Part shown: positions 1 to 8,340 of the stretch, piece by piece
Numbering within the stretch: position 1 is the stretch's first letter
Layout: each line of letters starts with the position of its first letter
Assembly (NCBI GenBank): GCA_025201705.1
Contig: MU616641.1
Location: 1 to 17,217, forward strand
Direction: 5' to 3'
Length of the DNA: 17,217 nucleotides
Source: Dissophora ornata
Lineage: Eukaryota; Mortierellomycota; Mortierellomycetes; Mortierellales; Mortierellaceae
The notes under the pieces: model-generated
What the model was told of the DNA's origin: nothing
What the model saw: only the letters and a program-made list of their open reading frames with translations
Databases searched by the model: none
Made by a program: the position numbers and the translations under genes

Positions 1-387
1 GAAGGCTCATCGTAGCTTTGTTCCAATTTAAAAAACAAAAATAATAAAAAAAAAAAACCTCGGTAATCATTTTGACAACGATTTCAAGACCGGTGTGTGT
101 TTGTGTGTGTTTTGGTTCGTCCGCTTCCAAAAATCACAAAGGAAAATCCTCGCAAAAAAGCTGCACCTCCTCCTGTTATTGCCACATTACAATGCACTGT
201 CTCCGTGTCAAGAACAGCGCCACTCACAGTTTTCCACTACTTTTATTTTTTATTTTTCAATTTCGTATTTGGTCTACCTCACTAAAGAGAAGAGCGATGT
301 GTGTGTGTATTTGGCGGGAGAGGGGAGGGATATTTGTTCTTCTGCTGCGCGTGTGTCATCCTCCCCACAGCTCACGACTTTTTTTCA
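1..387. other. intergenic, low complexity, no gene seen
   Basis: I see no supportable gene here. The stretch has an A-rich run at about 33-58, GT-rich simple sequence at about 92-110 and 298-308, and pyrimidine-rich patches. The open frames that cross it on the plus strand lack any recognisable protein character and run into the antisense of the 388-801 gene. It probably holds the 3' untranslated region and terminator of that minus-strand gene. Confidence 0.5.
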
Positions 388-801
388 TTAGTATCCGTGT
401 CCATACCCGTACCCGTACCCATCGCCATACCAACTGTCTCCGCCACCATTGCGGTACAAATCACGGTCCTCATCCGCGTCCGTAACCGCAATTTCGTCAC
501 GCTTGTAATGACGTCCGCGACGGCCACGGCCACCACCGTAACCATACAGGTCGCGGTCAATGTCCTCCGAGGCATCTTCGACGTTCGCGTCGTCGCGTTT
601 GTAGTAGACGTGACGGCCACGACCGCCGCGACCGCCACTGCCGTAGTAGTAACGCCCACCGCCGTAGTAGTACTTGTCCGCGGGGTTCTCAATCACGGCA
701 GACTCTGTCGTCGCGCCAACCGCCGTCGATTCCGGAAGGGTAACAGCCGAGACCGCGCCGAGGACGAAGGCCACGAGACTGAGCAAAGCGGCAGAACGCA
801 T
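388..801 (-). CDS. small secreted Gly/Tyr-rich protein, candidate kexin-processed peptide precursor
   Basis: This is an intronless 137-aa protein. Residues 1-20 form a classical signal peptide (MRSAALLSLVAFVLGAVSA, then a V-T-L junction), which is why I choose the ATG at 801 although the frame stays open upstream to 1035. After a short acidic/Ser-Thr spacer come three modules rich in Gly, Tyr and Arg, separated by Lys-Arg at residues 68-69 and 100-101, each followed by Asp. The segments after each KR start acidic and share the core D-R-D-L-Y (residues 82-86 and 112-116) followed by an Asn/Gly-rich patch. The C-terminus is a GY-repeat ending G-Y-G-H-G-Y. KR is the cleavage site of the late-Golgi protease Kex2, so I infer release of two or three peptides. 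The product could instead be a structural Gly-rich wall protein. No cysteines are present, so it is not a disulphide-knotted effector. I do not recognise a named family. Confidence 0.75.
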   Translation of the reverse strand: MRSAALLSLVAFVLGAVSAVTLPESTAVGATTESAVIENPADKYYYGGGRYYYGSGGRGGRGRHVYYKRDDANVEDASEDIDRDLYGYGGGRGRRGRHYKRDEIAVTDADEDRDLYRNGGGDSWYGDGYGYGYGHGY

Positions 802-1182
802 TGTTAAAGGCGGGAGGGGGTTTTTTTTGGTTGCGTTTGTGGTTTGGGAAAGTTTTTTTTTGTGGGAGGGTAACGATGAAGAAAAAGAGTAGGGGCGATC
901 TGGTTCTAAAAACGTTGCCAACTGGCACACGTTGCATGTATTTATACGTTCTCTTTTCACACCACCGGTTATTCCTACACACTTCACCATCAAACCACTA
1001 TAACATACTCTTTTCTTTCCTATCCTCCTTCGCATAATTTATTGGTTGGTCATATAATTTGCTCTACCTTCGAAGAAGCCGACTGATCTGATTGATACCG
1101 GGGTTTCTAGCGAATGTGTGCAACGAAGAAGAAAAAAAGAAGCACGATGGCGTGATACTTCGCAAGACGACGACACCTCCGA
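802..1182. other. intergenic between peptide gene and channel gene
   Basis: These 381 bases hold the upstream region of the minus-strand peptide gene and the 3' end of the minus-strand channel gene. Homopolymer T runs at about 821-828 and 853-860 lie close to the peptide gene's start. On the minus strand 1038-1043 reads AATAAA, a possible polyadenylation signal about 140 bases past the channel stop; the overlapping CCAAT could equally be a promoter element for the peptide gene. No further coding region is apparent. Confidence 0.45.
939..946 (-). promoter_or_regulatory. TATA-like element upstream of the secreted peptide gene
   Basis: On the minus strand these bases read TATAAATA, about 138 bases upstream of the ATG at 801. 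That spacing allows a 5' untranslated region of roughly 100 bases. The match to the TATA consensus is good, but it is the only evidence. Confidence 0.4.
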
Positions 1183-4100
1183 TCACTTGCCAGTCTGATG
1201 GACCGCAGCAGTAATGGCCTCCATCAACAGATCCAACTTTGATTCAATTTGATCCATCCGTATCCGCATCTCCGTATGCCGCGCCTCCACTAACCGCGTT
1301 AGCTCCTGCACATCCTCTTGCTGTCTCTGCTCAGGATCCATGTACCAACGCTGATGCTGCTGTTCCTGTTCTCGATGTTGCTGTTGATGCGGGTAGAACG
1401 CATCATTCGCGAAATTGCTACCTCCGATCGACGCCGAGCCATCACCAACACCGCCATGTATAGAATAATCATTATATGGTGGATAAACCCCTTGGAACGT
1501 ATTCGCCAACGTCGCTTCAGTTCCATAACGCAGTCTTGTGTACATCGACATACTGCCATGTCGTGCAATCCCAATGCCCATCCCGATCGGCGCTGTGGCA
1601 TAATACGAATATGGCGCACCATGCTCATGGCAGTTTTCGCCTTCATCCCTGATGGAAGGCGTCACTGTCTCTGTGGAGTTGACTACGCTCGCATCTCGGA
1701 GCCGCCGAATGTTCCCAAAATACGGCGATAAAATCTCTTGTGTACTTGTCGAGGTCGGACCATGCGTGTCGATGTAGTCGAGCTGCTGCTGCTGCCGCTG
1801 CTGGGAAGTCGGACCCGATGCTGCTGGGTCTTGACCAGCGGCTGCCTGAAAAGGTTCCGACGGAAGGTCATCAAACTCTCCTGGCGATAGTTCGTCCTCA
1901 CACGCCGACTCAACAGTCGCCGCCTTCTTATTCCCATTGCTATTCGCAGCCATGTCCTGTCTCCGCCCAGCCACCTCACCATTCGACAAAGCATCTCCTG
2001 TTGAGAGTGCCGAGGGCGACGCCCCATACGCTCCCTGGTGATCGACTAACCCTGGCCGAGCCGAAATATATTGCAACTTCTTCTTAAGCACCAGTGTTTC
2101 GAAAAGCCAGATGCAGACCAGTTCTGGGAAATAAAAGATTCTCAGAAGCACACGACTGAGTTTTCCAACGACCTTTGGTGGATATATGAGACTGCAAGGC
2201 CAAACAAAAATGCCGGCGAGGATGTTGAACGGTGGCTGAAACTCATAGAGCGCATCCGACTTGACTTCTTCCATGACCTTGACCGAAAACAGGAACATGA
2301 ACTCTTCCTTTGCGTTCGCGCTCACCTAATATGGGATTTTTTTTTCTCGATGAAGTGTCAGAGCCTTGAACGTCATGCAGAGGTTTGTTTTCTGAAATAC
2401 GCAAAGCGAACAAGAGTAGCGAAAACACATACCTCCGAAAAGGTCTGTGAAAAGATAGAGATCAAAAGAGTGTATAGCATCAAGACCGAGATGGCTACAA
2501 AGAGGACCATGAGAGGTGCTCCAAACAGTTTTGATAGCTCTGACGCCTGCTCAAAGCCCAGGAACGCGGACCCAAAAAACACTTGCAGCAGCAGCCATGC
2601 GATTTCTCCATATGACATTGTGTTGTCGTGTAGTGCCTAACGAGAGAATACAATAAGTTGTCAGATTGCTTTTTTTTTCTTCTGGTAATCTAGTTTCAAA
2701 AAGTATGCTCAATTTGAATCTGAGATGACTTACATAAAACGCCTGCAAGAACCCAACGTAAAAAATGAACGAGAGCGCAAGGAAGAGCATCGAGTCCAGC
2801 AACATTTGTCTGAGAACAACAAGCATCGTCCCAAAGAACCTATAATGATCTAATAAAAAAAAATATTGGCATTGAAATATTAGCAATGTATTATGCATCG
2901 CTCCATGCTATTTCGTCCTGCGTTATGGGGCCAAATCGATCCTCACCAAGCGCCGCAAAAAGCCGCGGCCACAGCAGGATGGCGTTGCACGCCAAAAAGT
3001 CGTAGGCAAAGTACGTCATCTCGTCGGACCCTGTGAAGAAGGTACTGATGCGGAGACTCATAAATACGAGAAAGATGATGTAGATTGGGACGTCGAATAG
3101 ATTCCATACTGTCTCAAAGTAGAACGAAGGTCCCGAATCTTTGAGATCAAGGAACTCGTCGAGCGTAAACGACAAAGCGAACAGGTCCATGATCTATTAT
3201 GTAAGGAGGCAACACGAACAGTTTCAGCACAACTGGTAACTATAGGTGATAACATACATATTCATATCACTTTACAGACTATTATTACTTACCACTTCCA
3301 GGGCGGTGAGCTTTGCCTCCTTTCTGAACGTCACTAAAGTATAAAGGAGAATAAATGCTGAAAAGGAGACCATCTGAAAGGTCGTTTTGTATCTTGGCAC
3401 CCGGAGCCTTGAAAGTCTCAGGAACTTGATATCCCGGCTATCATAGACTGTCACCGTCCGGATCTCCTGCGGCGACGCGTTGAGACATGATTGTGGATTG
3501 TCGATTGCATTCGAGAAGAAAACGATTTCCCCAAGCCAGATCTGGTCTGTTACGAAAGGACGAAAATTGCGTCAATGGTGATATGATTTCAGCCAAAAAA
3601 AAGAAGAAAAAAACGGCCGATGCAAGGGCCACATATTCCTCTCTCTCTCTCTCAGTTTCTTACTGATGATCTCCTGTACAAGTGGATTTGAGAGAAAATG
3701 CTTTGCCTTTCCAGATATTGCGACCTCCAGTGCACTCATTGGCTCCGTTGAGGGCTCTCCTTCAAAGTGTGGCAAGTACAACCTCGATCTAGCATCCTTT
3801 CCTAATCGATGGACGTGTTAGTATGAGACCCCCCCTTTTTTTTCTGGTGGACCACAGGTCGCGCAAATCAAATGAACAACGTACTCCTGACCGGCGAAAA
3901 GTCGTACGTCAACACATCGATCAATTGACGTATCGTAAATGCCTTCAGCACCCTAAGAGACGGGAATCGCAAAGGGTTCAAGACCTGTTAGCCTCGAAAA
4001 GTCTCTGTATCATGCTTTTTGAGCAGGACATTTGGTTATCCACAGGTTTGTTGAGGACGATTTACTTTGTCGCTACGATCTCGCAAGCATGAGCTCTATT

Positions 4101-4800
4101 CGCCCAATGTCGCACAAAGAAAAGAAAAGGAGGCAAAAAATTGTTAAAATATGGTTATGCAATCCTGTCCAGCTGCTCGCGCTAAACTATTCTAGTTTTG
4201 TCTTTCTCTCTCGGATTGTTACCTAGTTTCGTTCAATCGAGCATTGGCCAGATCATTCTCGGCATCCTGGAGGAACTGCCAACGGTTCAGCAAGAAACAG
4301 TACACGGCCGCTGTCTCTCTCCGCTCCTCTCTGTACTTCCTGACAATCGGCAATATCAGTGCAAGATAGATCTCTGGCGATCCCAACTCGTCGCGAGTAA
4401 ATGATGTGTCGAGGGCATTGATAATGGCTAAAACAATCGGTTCAGCAGAGGAAAAAAACAATGCGAGCAGGTGTATCGTCGAGATGCGAGGGGGGATCGT
4501 GGGAGAGAGAGAGAGAGTTGGTTAATTGAGTGTTCTACGCCACTAAAAAAAATAAAAGAAAAGAAGAGCGGCTGCCTGCTCCTGTTCCAAAGCAAAAAGC
4601 AAAAAAAAGACAAGATACGGACAATATCTGGCCTCCTTCACCAGCGCGGTGACAGGTGCAGTTGGGAATGGCCGCAGCACACCATCATAGTCGTAGTTAT
4701 GGTAGCGTGCGAGTAGAGGTCGCCGCTCGTGAATGTGACTCGACGGGGACCGGAACAGGGTGTGTCCCTCGTTCGAGTCTTTGGAGGTGAGGGAGCCCAT
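1183..4800 (-). CDS. YVC1: TRP-family cation channel, YVC1-like (vacuolar Ca2+ release type)
   Basis: Ten exons in transcription order: 4800-4623, 4427-4223, 4095-4066, 3952-3885, 3801-3664, 3546-3293, 3193-2947, 2849-2734, 2636-2433, 2325-1183; all phases agree and give 860 aa. The soluble N-terminus (about 1-255) carries the fungal YVC1 signatures V-K-E-A-R-Y, A-L-E-V-A-I and a Y-D-F-S-P segment. Membrane segments lie near 262-280, 292-303, 320-340, 352-372, 391-412 and 453-474, with a pore helix and loop near 427-442 (LLQVFFGSAFLGFEQ). The D-H-Y-R-F-F-G-T motif at 374-381 precedes S5. After S6 come the conserved Q-P-P-F-N block (510-514) and two more hydrophobic stretches (514-529, 540-560). 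The tail, about 570-815, is disordered and Gln-rich; the last 40 residues look like a coiled coil. Yeast Yvc1 releases Ca2+ from the vacuole on osmotic stress; the same role is inferred here. The tail is much longer than in yeast Yvc1 (about 675 aa). The 30-nt third exon is supported only by phase and family fit. Confidence 0.9.
1782..1803. repeat. GCT/CTG trinucleotide run encoding polyQ in the channel tail
   Basis: A short, once-interrupted run of GCT units lies within the last exon of the YVC1-like gene. On the coding (minus) strand it is CAG-rich and encodes Q-Q-R-Q-Q-Q-Q. A second, less regular Gln-rich stretch lies at about 1315-1400. Such runs are prone to length variation between strains. 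Confidence 0.7.
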
Positions 4801-5083
4801 GTGATGCCTCCTAGGGCTCGAAGTGAATCAGCGCAAGGGGAATGAATGAGAGGATGCAAAGAGAGTATTGAGGGCGTGATGGATCAGCAGGACTGATGTG
4901 AATGAGGACGAGGGTAGATGAGCGATTCGCAAAGATTAAAAAGGAAGAGGAGCCCTTTGGCTGAAACACGAGCATTGCTGATTTCATGGAACCGTCATCG
5001 TATTCGCGCACGCGACTATTCTTTTTTAATGCATTGATGCCTGTCTGTTCTACGGACTCGATTGACTGCCGGCTGCGCTTGCT
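4801..5083. other. intergenic between channel gene and ERV46
   Basis: These 283 bases separate two minus-strand genes, so they hold the channel gene's promoter and the ERV46 3' end. I see no convincing TATA element, polyadenylation signal or coding potential. Confidence 0.4.
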
Positions 5084-6812
5084 CTAAAGCGCCTTTCCGA
5101 GCTCCATCTTGCGCTTCAATGTCCTCTCCGCGCGCCAAATCGCTCCATCAATGATGCTGGCAACCGTAAAGATGCCTCCTACAATGGCGCACACGCCCGT
5201 CAAGAACGACGTGAATGACTTGCGCTCCTCAACTTGGACCACCATCATCGGCGAGATATCAAAGTTGAAAAACACGCCTAAAATTGAGAAAACAACAATA
5301 AAAGCCGCTGTCAGAACAAGCAGGGATCTGTCATTCCATCTTTCAACATCTCAACGGCCACAGACAACGATCGTCATACCTGGCAGACCATTGGGCTGAT
5401 GGATATTGCCAAGAGCATCCTTGTATTGCAGGTTCCTGTTAAACTGCGTCACAGAATACTGGTTGGTCTTCACTGGACGCTTGCTCAGGTATTTGTATGT
5501 TGTGCCGACAACCTTGATGTAGTATTGGAACATGAACAATCCCTCCGCATTGTCGACGGTCTGGTCGTCCAGAGGGTTGTGTGCATTGGGGAACGTCTCT
5601 CCAAAGCTCAGCTGCTGGATATGGTGAGAAAAGTCCAGTCCATGCTCGAGGTACTGCTGGATGTCGTGCACGTGCATGTTCATGCGCTGGAACGAACGAC
5701 CAGGTGCGATATGGAAGTTTCCTGCAACCTTGTTGACGGTGAGCTGACCATGCATCCTGCATCCCTGGTCAGCCTGCTCCTTCATCTTTTCCAGGTAACC
5801 TTCGCGGACACACTACCGGAAAGAAAATGGCGAAGCAATTTTAGATATGAGGCAAGGAGAACAAACGGTGATGATTTCTGGGTGTCGGAGCGTCAACAGT
5901 GTATATACCTGCTCAATGCCCTCGGGATGATTAAATGACCATCCAGATCGAACGTATGCCTGCCTGACATCCTCGCACGTGTTACAGCATCCGTTCTCTG
6001 GGGGCTGTGCTCCTCCACAGGCTCCGCAATAGCCCTCGCCGACCTCCTTGGGGTCTGGCCCAGTGTTGCCAAGGTCTAGTTGGTGCGTGATGGATATACT
6101 GTTAGTTGATCTAAAGTTCTTCCGGTGTGTGTGATATGATGATCAACGTTGCATTCGGGCGTCCCGTCAAGACTTACTGTGGGATCTTTCGCGCTTGATC
6201 TCTGTGCCATCGGGCGAGAGCTGGACCTTGTAGACTGAATGAGTAATGTCGCTTTGGTGCTCTCCTGCAACATCCATAACGTCCAGCGTCAAGACTATTG
6301 CACAGAAACCATTCTCATATTAGCCCAACGCACAGACATAGTCGCACCATCGTACTGGAGCCACACACAAAAGATTCATTGACTACACGTGTACTTACTG
6401 TAGCAGGGGATCTTGGGGAACGTGATATCGAAGTCAATCGACATCTTCTCCTTGCGACCACTGTCGACAATCAGAGAAGACTCGAGGTGGATAGACCGGT
6501 AGTCGAAGAACTCGCCCAGTAATAGGATCAAGATGATGAATGCACTCACGAGCGTGACTAGAAGGGAATGTGCACAATTGTACATGAATTTATATTAGCA
6601 TCGAGTAATCTAGTAGGTCGTGGGACTCCCCCTTGACCTGGTCCTCATCAAAGTGAATGGGAGTGGCCAAGAAGGCTGCTTTTTTTTTTTTTTTATTTGT
6701 GATGCGCTTGATGGTTACCTGCAGCACCGGTCGAAGTCTTGACTCGAAAGTCATCGAGTGTTTTGGCGTATGCATCAAAGTTCTTGAAGCGGTTTAGAGT
6801 CGATTTCACCAT
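5084..6812 (-). CDS. ERV46: ERV46/ERGIC3, ER-Golgi vesicle cargo receptor subunit
   Basis: Six exons in transcription order: 6812-6719, 6557-6399, 6294-6178, 6075-5909, 5812-5380, 5277-5084; phases agree and give 387 aa, close to human ERGIC3 (383). The N-terminus has the family hallmark F-D-A-Y-A-K-T-L-D-D-F-R-V-K-T, followed by a transmembrane segment at about 32-50. The luminal domain carries D-V-M-D-V-A-G-E and a cysteine cluster at 140, 143, 153, 154 and 157 (C-x-x-C then C-C-x-x-C), followed by G-I-E-Q-C and D-Q-G-C-R. A second membrane segment lies at about 346-370, preceded by S-P-M-M-V and S-F-T-S-F-L-T-G-V-C-A-I. Erv46 and Erv41 form a complex that cycles between ER and Golgi in COPII and COPI vesicles and retrieves escaped ER proteins. 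The ATG at 6812 fits the family start; the frame upstream is open but not conserved in character. The first intron (161 nt) contains a long T run at about 6680-6695. Confidence 0.97.
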
Positions 6813-7098
6813 CGTGTCAAGCGGTGTTCCGGGTGGGTCGCCACTTTCAGCGGTAGGATGGGAGAATGGAGGATGGGGGGATGGGAGGAAGGTGATACAG
6901 ATGAAGGATAGCGGCTGAACCGTTGCTTCTCCTTGGGCTCTGCAGGACCTTTTTTTTTTTTTTACCTTTGGGCACCGGAAGATCGTGTGTCGCAAGGGCT
7001 GTGTTTGATAAATAAGAATTCATTTTTTATTATTTTCTTTGCATTCGCCCCTCTTGACCAAAGACGACGACGACGACAGCCGACAGCATAACGACAGC
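6813..7098. promoter_or_regulatory. divergent promoter region, ERV46 / TMA20
   Basis: These 286 bases separate the start codons of the minus-strand ERV46 and plus-strand TMA20 genes, so both promoters must lie here or overlap it. The stretch has a purine-rich block at about 6855-6895, an uninterrupted T run at about 6950-6963, and a GAC-rich block at about 7060-7098 just before the TMA20 ATG. No TATA box was evident. The T run is the sort of poly(dA:dT) tract that excludes nucleosomes in fungal promoters. Confidence 0.55.
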
Positions 7099-8194
7099 AT
7101 GTTCAAAAAGTACGGATCAACATAAAAACCCCATGGAGACTGCATTGGCATTTTGCCACTTGCATTTCACTGAGGAATCAATGCAGACATTGTTCCTGGG
7201 AACGAACTGTTCTTCTGCACGAACTCAACCATGACAACGAGAAGGACTTGCCCACTAAACCACACCCCTCGCGGCTCTCGCCCTTTTCCTGATCGAACCT
7301 TGCATTCAAACCTGAATTGTAGGTTCAATATCAAAGAAGACGTTACAGGGCACACCCAGGTCAAGTCCTCGGTGCAGCGTGCGATCCGCGCAAAGATTCT
7401 GGAGCAGTACAAGGATGGCATCGAGGGTATCATTGACGACGTGATGCCCAAAAAGTCGCATCTCATCTTGATGAAATGGTTCGTCCAGCACGCTTTCCAT
7501 TCTTTTCTCTTTCTTGCCTGTCTTCATGATCTGCGATGCCCATTCTCTGTCTAACACTGCATCCATCCGCTCCCGTAACTGCAAATAGCCACGAGCACAT
7601 CAATCTCATTGTCATGAACAACGAAGTCCTGTTCTTCAACCATTTCGATGGGCCATACTACCCCACCCTCAAACTTCTCCACAAATGTAAGTGAATAGAG
7701 GAAAGGGTTGGATAGTGGTGCAAGCAGGGCCAGGACAATTTTGAACGAGTAATGATCACAGGACATCTAACCATGTCATCATTTTCGATTGTCCGTTAAG
7801 ATCCCAACATGTTGCCAAGGCTGCAGGTGGACCGTGGCGCCATCAAGTTCGTCATGGCAGGCGCTAACATCATGTGTCCAGGTTTGACCTCAAAGGGCGC
7901 CAGGATGGATGTCTCTGTACCTGCAGATGCTGTCGTCGCGATCACAGCGGAGGGCAAGAACGAGATCTTGGCGGTCGGAACCACGAAAATGTCTACTGAT
8001 GACATGTAAGCATCACTGAATAACATTGGGCGATACTGTCGCTGCTATTGAGGCCGCATGCAAGTTTACTGTGATGCTAATAATTGCATCTTTGCTTTCT
8101 TTTGTACACTAGCAAACGTATCAACAAGAACATTGGCGTGGAAACAGTTCACTACCTGAACGATTGCTTGTGGAAGTCAGTGGTAGATCTTTAA
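7099..8194 (+). CDS. TMA20: TMA20/MCTS1, 40S ribosome recycling and re-initiation factor
   Basis: Five exons: 7099-7109, 7323-7478, 7589-7686, 7801-8005, 8113-8194; phases agree and give 183 aa, close to yeast Tma20 (181) and human MCTS1 (181). The first exon supplies only M-F-K and two bases of the next codon, so MFKKF is split by a 213-nt intron. The N-terminal MCT1-like domain has M-P-K-K and C-H-E-H-I; the C-terminal PUA domain has G-P-Y-Y-P-T-L-K-L-L-H-K-Y-P, V-D-R-G-A-I-K-F-V and G-A-N-I-M-C-P-G-L. The C-terminus H-Y-L-N-D-C-L-W matches the family end. Tma20 pairs with Tma22 (DENR) to remove deacylated tRNA from post-termination 40S subunits and to aid re-initiation. Intron 2 uses a GTTCGT donor, weaker than the other donors in this gene. 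Confidence 0.97.
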
Positions 8195-8239
8195 GCAGGA
8201 AATCACATTGGGGCAACGGATGAAAATACCACAACGCGC

Positions 8240-8245
8240 AATAAA
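8240..8245 (+). other. possible polyadenylation signal for TMA20
   Basis: An AATAAA hexamer lies 46 bases past the TMA20 stop, in the 146-base convergent gap before the SNAPC4-like stop at 8341. Cleavage downstream would bring the two 3' ends close together or make them overlap. Confidence 0.4.
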
Positions 8246-8340
8246 TGACTCTGAAATCACAAGATACTCGTTTACTATGTACAGAGCAGATCTTGGGCAG
8301 CATTGCAAATACGTCTGTATAGTTTCCGTACAAATGTGTC

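Noticed and set aside
72..807. Plus-strand open frames overlapping the secreted peptide gene
   Set aside because: They are the antisense of the repetitive Gly/Asp/Arg codons at 388-801 or lie in GT-rich simple sequence, and show no domain or start context.
388..1035. Upstream extension of the secreted peptide to 215 aa
   Set aside because: The internal ATG at 801 begins a textbook signal peptide; the added 78 residues are low-complexity and come from promoter sequence that contains the TATA-like element.
3953..4065. A separate small exon (M-I-Q-R-L-F-E-A-N) inside this channel intron
   Set aside because: Direct splicing of 4066 to 3952 gives the conserved V-A-T-K-V-L-K-A-F and needs no extra exon.
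5351..5938. Plus-strand frame of 179 codons (5399-5938)
   Set aside because: It is the antisense of the largest ERV46 exon, whose family match is unambiguous.
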